This document shows positions 32,301-35,223 of a stretch of 35,223 nucleotides of DNA, one piece after another. Each line of letters starts with the position of its first letter. Position 1 is the first letter of the stretch. The stretch is from Gnetum montanum (lineage: Eukaryota; Streptophyta; Gnetopsida; Gnetales; Gnetaceae): contig MNCI01000116.1 of NCBI GenBank assembly GCA_015680685.1, positions 1-35,223 on the forward strand. Reading direction: 5' to 3'. Position numbers and translations under genes: made by a program. The notes below the pieces were generated by a model. It was not told the origin of the DNA. It saw nothing but the letters and a program-made list of their open reading frames with translations, and did not search any database.

Positions 32301-35223
32301 CCGGGAAGATGACCCAGATAAATGTCAAGTATCAATTGCCTTGGATAAATTGGAAGCAAAGATGTTTGTGGATACAAAAGATGGATATCTTCATATGCAT
32401 GATGTGCTTGTGGACTTGGGAAGGGCAATAGTTGAAGATGAAAATCTTTGTCCTGGCCGTCGTAGTCGTTTGTGGCATGCTTCTGATGTCAGAAACATAT
32501 TATCAAATGAGTTGGTATGACTATTTTCAATTTATTTTTATAACAATCACTTTTTGGGACTTTGGATTCATTTTTAACATTTAAATATTTGAGTTTGAAC
32601 CAAACCATTGATATGGGTCAGGGTTCCGAAAAGGTAGAAGGATTGAGCTTAGTTACAAGAGGTTCTGCAGTATTGGATGAAGATGACTATGGAGATTCCT
32701 GTCCATGGTCGGCTGATGCATTCGAAGCAATGTCTTCTTTGGAATTTCTGATTCTTGATGGTGATTGCATTCAAGGTATTGCTTACATATCCAGTTCAAG
32801 ATGATGCAATTTTTACTTTAATGGTTAAAGTTGGATCCACCTTAATGAATTATTTTAGTATAATGAATGCCTTTCTTTGGAGACTGCCGTTAACCTTTGC
32901 CCTTATTTTTGGCCGTGTATGCAAGGTGATTTTTCAAAGATATCAAAACGACTATTATGGCTGAAATGGACTCATTTTCCACATGAATCCATACCCCCTG
33001 CTTTATGTATAAAACGTGTCAGGGTCCTGGACCTAAGACAAGGAAAGCAGTCACGGCTATGGGAGCATCGTGGAAAAGTGAGTTTGGACCTTTGCTCTAG
33101 TGGCGATTGCTTGGATTTGTAGATGTTGAATCTTCGAATATGTTAAATTCAGAGATTTATGAATACTAAAATTCAATAAAAGTAGAAGAATTCCATGAGA
33201 TACAGAATCACACAAAACTAAACAACTTTATTAATCTCAAAATAAAGCATCTGAAGACTCAAAGCTTGCAAAGTTTATCTCATGTATTGTTAAATGACAG
33301 ACTTAATGCGTTTTGTCAAGCAGGAGGCTCCGGTAAACCTGCGAGAACTCAATTTGCGGGACTGCCGCCAACTACAAAGACTTCCAGAGTTCACTGTGAA
33401 GTTTAGACAGCTGTCCTTTCTTCAACTTGTTGGATGCCAGGCTTTGGAACTTATCCCAAATAGCTTTGGCTTATTACAAGGATTGAAGTCTCTGCATTTG
33501 AAGCAGTGCAATGCCTTGGAACTACTTCCAGATTCGTTGGGTGATCTGAGGAAATTGCTTGAGTTGCAAGTTTCGAGCTGCAGCAAACTCAAGTCTTTGC
33601 CAAGGACGTTTGGCAAGCTACCGCAGATACAGCGTCTGCTATTAGATGATTGCATGAATTTAGAGATTGCAGAGAATTCTTTTGGAGATGTCAGTACTCT
33701 CCAAGAAGTAAGCATTCAACACTGCAAACTGCTGAATCTGCCTAGTCAAGTAAATCAACAGAGTCACCTTAAATGGCTGGAAGTGGCTGATGCAAACACC
33801 AACTGCAGTGTTTCCGATTTCGTGTTTCCAGAGAGGTCAAAATCACTCACTCCTGAAATTCATCAGTTGGATGAGGATATCTTATACATACCTGAAATCA
33901 GTTATCTGAGACTAAGAGGTCTTCAAGTCACAAAATTCCGGGAACCTGTGGGCACACTTAACATATCATCATCTCTGAGAGAACTAGATCTTCATGATTG
34001 TTGGTATCTACAACAGCTGCCAAAATGCATTGGCAACCTTGCACATCTAAAGACTCTGCATCTCCGTGGATGCCTCACTCTTACAGAGCTTCCACAATCC
34101 ATCGGCAACCTTGCAAGTCTACAATGTTTGAGGCTTGAGTTTTGCTTGAATCTACAAGAACTTCCAGAATCGATTGGAAAGCTTTCACGTTTGGATGAAC
34201 TGCATATTGAGAACTGCTGGAATTTGCCAGAGCTTCCGGATGCCATTGGCGACTTAGAAAATTTGACATGGTTAGAGATTGAAGATTGCCCTGTTCTAAA
34301 GGGATTTCCGGCTTCTTTGGGGCGTCTTTCGAATTTGACGGCACTCACAGTCTCTGATTGTTGGATGGTGGAAGCCATAGATACCAGTGATATGTCTAAT
34401 CTTGAATCTCTGGAATTGGCTCGATGTATCAATCTCAAGAGCATTGATGGGCTCTCAGGCCTTAACAATGTTCACAGTATTAGTATTGATGGATGTTTAA
34501 ACCTTCAAATCATGTCGGGTTTTACTTCTTTCCAGAGTCTGAGAAGCCTGCACATCCAAGGGTGTTGGCAGTTAGCGTTTCCAGATGATCTTGTGGATCA
34601 GTTAAATGAGGCGGACGAGTTAGAGCACATGCATCTCTCCCTCAATGATTTTTTTCTTCAAAGAAGAGATGACATGCATTTTGTTGAGGTAATCAAGCAA
34701 TATTCGGTTAAATAAATTTTTAAATTAGCACATTCATAGAAATTCCTAATCTTATATTTTGTGTTGTAATTTGATTAGAAATTACAAGAGGTCTCGGAAG
34801 AAAAGGAGTATTTAGTGCAGACATTCAATGCAAAAGTGAACGCCTCAGTCTTTCCTGGAGTGAGAAAGAGGGTTACAGATTTGAACAACGACCAAAGTAA
34901 TTCCTTATTTTGCACCAACATACGTGCACTGGATGGTCCTGAGTTGACAATTACAGACACAGGTGGAGGAGGATTTTCTACTGTAATAGTTTGCTTTCTT
35001 TCAGAGGTTACCGTGGAGGAGTTTCCAAAAGACATTCCTCCACCAGAAACTGTATACACATTCAACTTTGAAGGGCATAACTTGGGTGAGCTTTCATTCA
35101 GGCAGTATGGTTGCGGACAAGAAATTCACTTTGGTATATTTTCCACTCCGGGATCTTTTCTGTGGGCAGAGCATGGTGAACTAAAAATTGACATAACAAA
35201 AACATCTTATTATCCATGTTATG
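28815..35223 (+). CDS. TIR-NB-LRR (TNL) intracellular immune receptor, six exons, 3' end beyond window
   Basis: Exons: 28815-29386, 31392-32514, 32622-32775, 32926-33077, 33324-34688 and 34779 onward. All junctions are GT-AG. The phases (2, 0, 1, 0, 0) join without any stop, giving 1,270 residues before the window ends. Order: short N-terminus, TIR (about 47-180), NB-ARC (about 195-530), LRRs (about 585-1120), post-LRR domain. The start is the first in-frame ATG; the open frame upstream has no ATG, and the start context (AAAATGT) has A at -3. TNLs are cytosolic or nuclear sensors that bind ADP/ATP. On detecting a pathogen effector they oligomerise, and the TIR cleaves NAD+ to signal cell death. 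P-loop, GLPL-type, MHD and the TIR catalytic Glu are all present, so the gene looks functional. The effector is unknown. Conifer-like wording is inferred. Confidence 0.92.
30545..30620 (-). mobile_element. tRNA-derived SINE head in intron 1, relic 1
   Basis: On the minus strand, TAGCCTAGTGGTAAG (30607-30593) matches a Pol III A box and GGTTTGATTCTGG (30564-30552) a B box, with about 30 nt between them. The head is tRNA-like but not a functional tRNA. Its 3' body runs toward 30480 with no clear end. Confidence 0.5.
30685..30825 (-). mobile_element. tRNA-derived SINE relic 2 in intron 1
   Basis: 30765-30822 aligns with the head of relic 1 (both share GAACTTTCAAAT and ACACCTCATT / TCACCTCATT ends) but its A box is decayed. 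GGGTTCTAATCCC on the minus strand (30702-30690) is a good B box further on. Confidence 0.4.
31392..32514 (+). CDS. TNL exon 2: NB-ARC nucleotide-binding switch
   Basis: Motifs in order: P-loop GIAGIGKTT (247-255, Lys ~253), RNBS-A HCFIEDV, kinase-2 ICVVLDNID (Asp 329; the usual second Asp is Asn), RNBS-B STIIVTSRE, RNBS-C LISLEISKLSFDESKEVF, GIPLAL (422-427), RNBS-D RLFLDVAIFLRGE and LHMHDVLVDLGRAIV with MHD at 526-528. Together they form the ADP/ATP pocket and winged-helix sensor. The TIR-type RNBS-D supports the TNL class. The exon runs from a phase-2 acceptor to a phase-0 donor (TTG|GTATGA). Confidence 0.92.
32622..32775 (+). CDS. TNL exon 3: NB-LRR linker
   Basis: It begins GSEKVEGLSL, the standard start of this small TNL exon (family form GT..VEGI). 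It continues to DAFEAMSSLEFLILDGDCIQ, the first LRR-like strand. Acceptor after GGGTCAG, donor CAAG|GTATTG, ending in phase 1. The 107-bp intron before it has in-frame stops. Confidence 0.88.
32926..33077 (+). CDS. TNL exon 4: first LRRs
   Basis: With the split Gly it reads GDFSKISKRLLWLKWTHFPH, then SIPPALCIKRVRVLDLRQGK and SRLWEHRGK. This matches the family pattern L.WL.W..FP...IP....L..L.VLDL. Acceptor GCAAG|GTGAT, donor GGAAAA|GTGAGT, ending in phase 0. Confidence 0.88.
33324..34688 (+). CDS. TNL exon 5: leucine-rich repeat array
   Basis: 455 codons of ~24-residue repeats of the form LP.SIG.L..L..L.L..C..L, about fifteen in all. A break around 33770-33930 contains acidic, less regular sequence. 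The best-ordered run (about 33980-34350) includes QLPKCIGNLAHLKTLHLRGC, ELPQSIGNLASLQCL and ELPESIGKLSRL. The LRR surface usually sets effector specificity and keeps the switch off. Acceptor GTCAAGCAG, donor GTTGAG|GTAATC, phase 0 at both ends. Confidence 0.9.
34779..35223 (+). CDS. TNL exon 6: post-LRR domain, cut by window edge
   Basis: Open from acceptor GATTAG to the last base (148 codons). After a short charged lead (EVSEEKEYLVQTF) it has alternating strands with Gly-rich turns: LTITDTGGGGFSTVIVCF, then TVYTFNFEGHNLGELSFRQY. This suggests a beta-sandwich where many angiosperm TNLs carry the C-JID jelly roll. I do not recognise the C-JID motif FPG..IPEWF; only FPGVRKRV is near it. Identity is uncertain. 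Confidence 0.7.

Noticed and set aside
33992-34468. 158-codon minus-strand frame opposite the LRR exon
   Set aside because: Shadow of the repetitive LRR coding strand; no independent domain.

Overview
The window looks like nuclear DNA of a seed plant, most likely a gymnosperm (conifer). It is AT-rich and full of decayed LTR retrotransposons. Its only intact gene is a spliced TIR-NB-LRR immune receptor whose TIR wording resembles conifer TNLs. The lineage call is an inference from motif recall and repeat style.

Layout. 1-6341 is AT-rich intergenic sequence with two tRNA-like (SINE) relics and one unmerged contig join. 6342-11064 and 22284-27113 are direct copies of one ~4.8 kb retroelement-derived unit: part of an LTR with an array of GACGTC-like sites, a leader hairpin, a stop-riddled coiled-coil Gag-like region, and a second promoter-like end. 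Between them, 11208-13080 and 16926-18842 are direct copies of another unit that carries a broken saccharopine dehydrogenase-like oxidoreductase gene on the minus strand. Between those two copies sits a minus-strand Ty3/gypsy-type element with only Gag and protease. It has a primer-binding-like site, a polypurine tract and matching TGTTGGC / GCCAACA LTR ends. A run of Ns (18843-18977) follows, then plus-strand retroelement remnants (18978-22185) that end at a polypurine tract and an LTR start at 22186.

27114-35223 holds the TNL locus: a promoter built of nested tandem duplications, TATA box, possible uORFs, and six exons. Exon phases all agree: exon 1 TIR, exon 2 NB-ARC, exons 3-5 LRR, exon 6 post-LRR domain running off the window edge. 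The NB-ARC and TIR key residues are present, so the gene looks functional. Its 2 kb first intron carries two tRNA-derived SINE-like relics.

The most notable patterns are the host-gene fragment duplicated on both sides of a Gag-protease-only retroelement (possibly lying inside its LTRs), the LTR bZIP-type site array decaying by CpG deamination, the CAG-to-TAG decay of the coding region, and the perfect 81-bp duplication upstream of the receptor.
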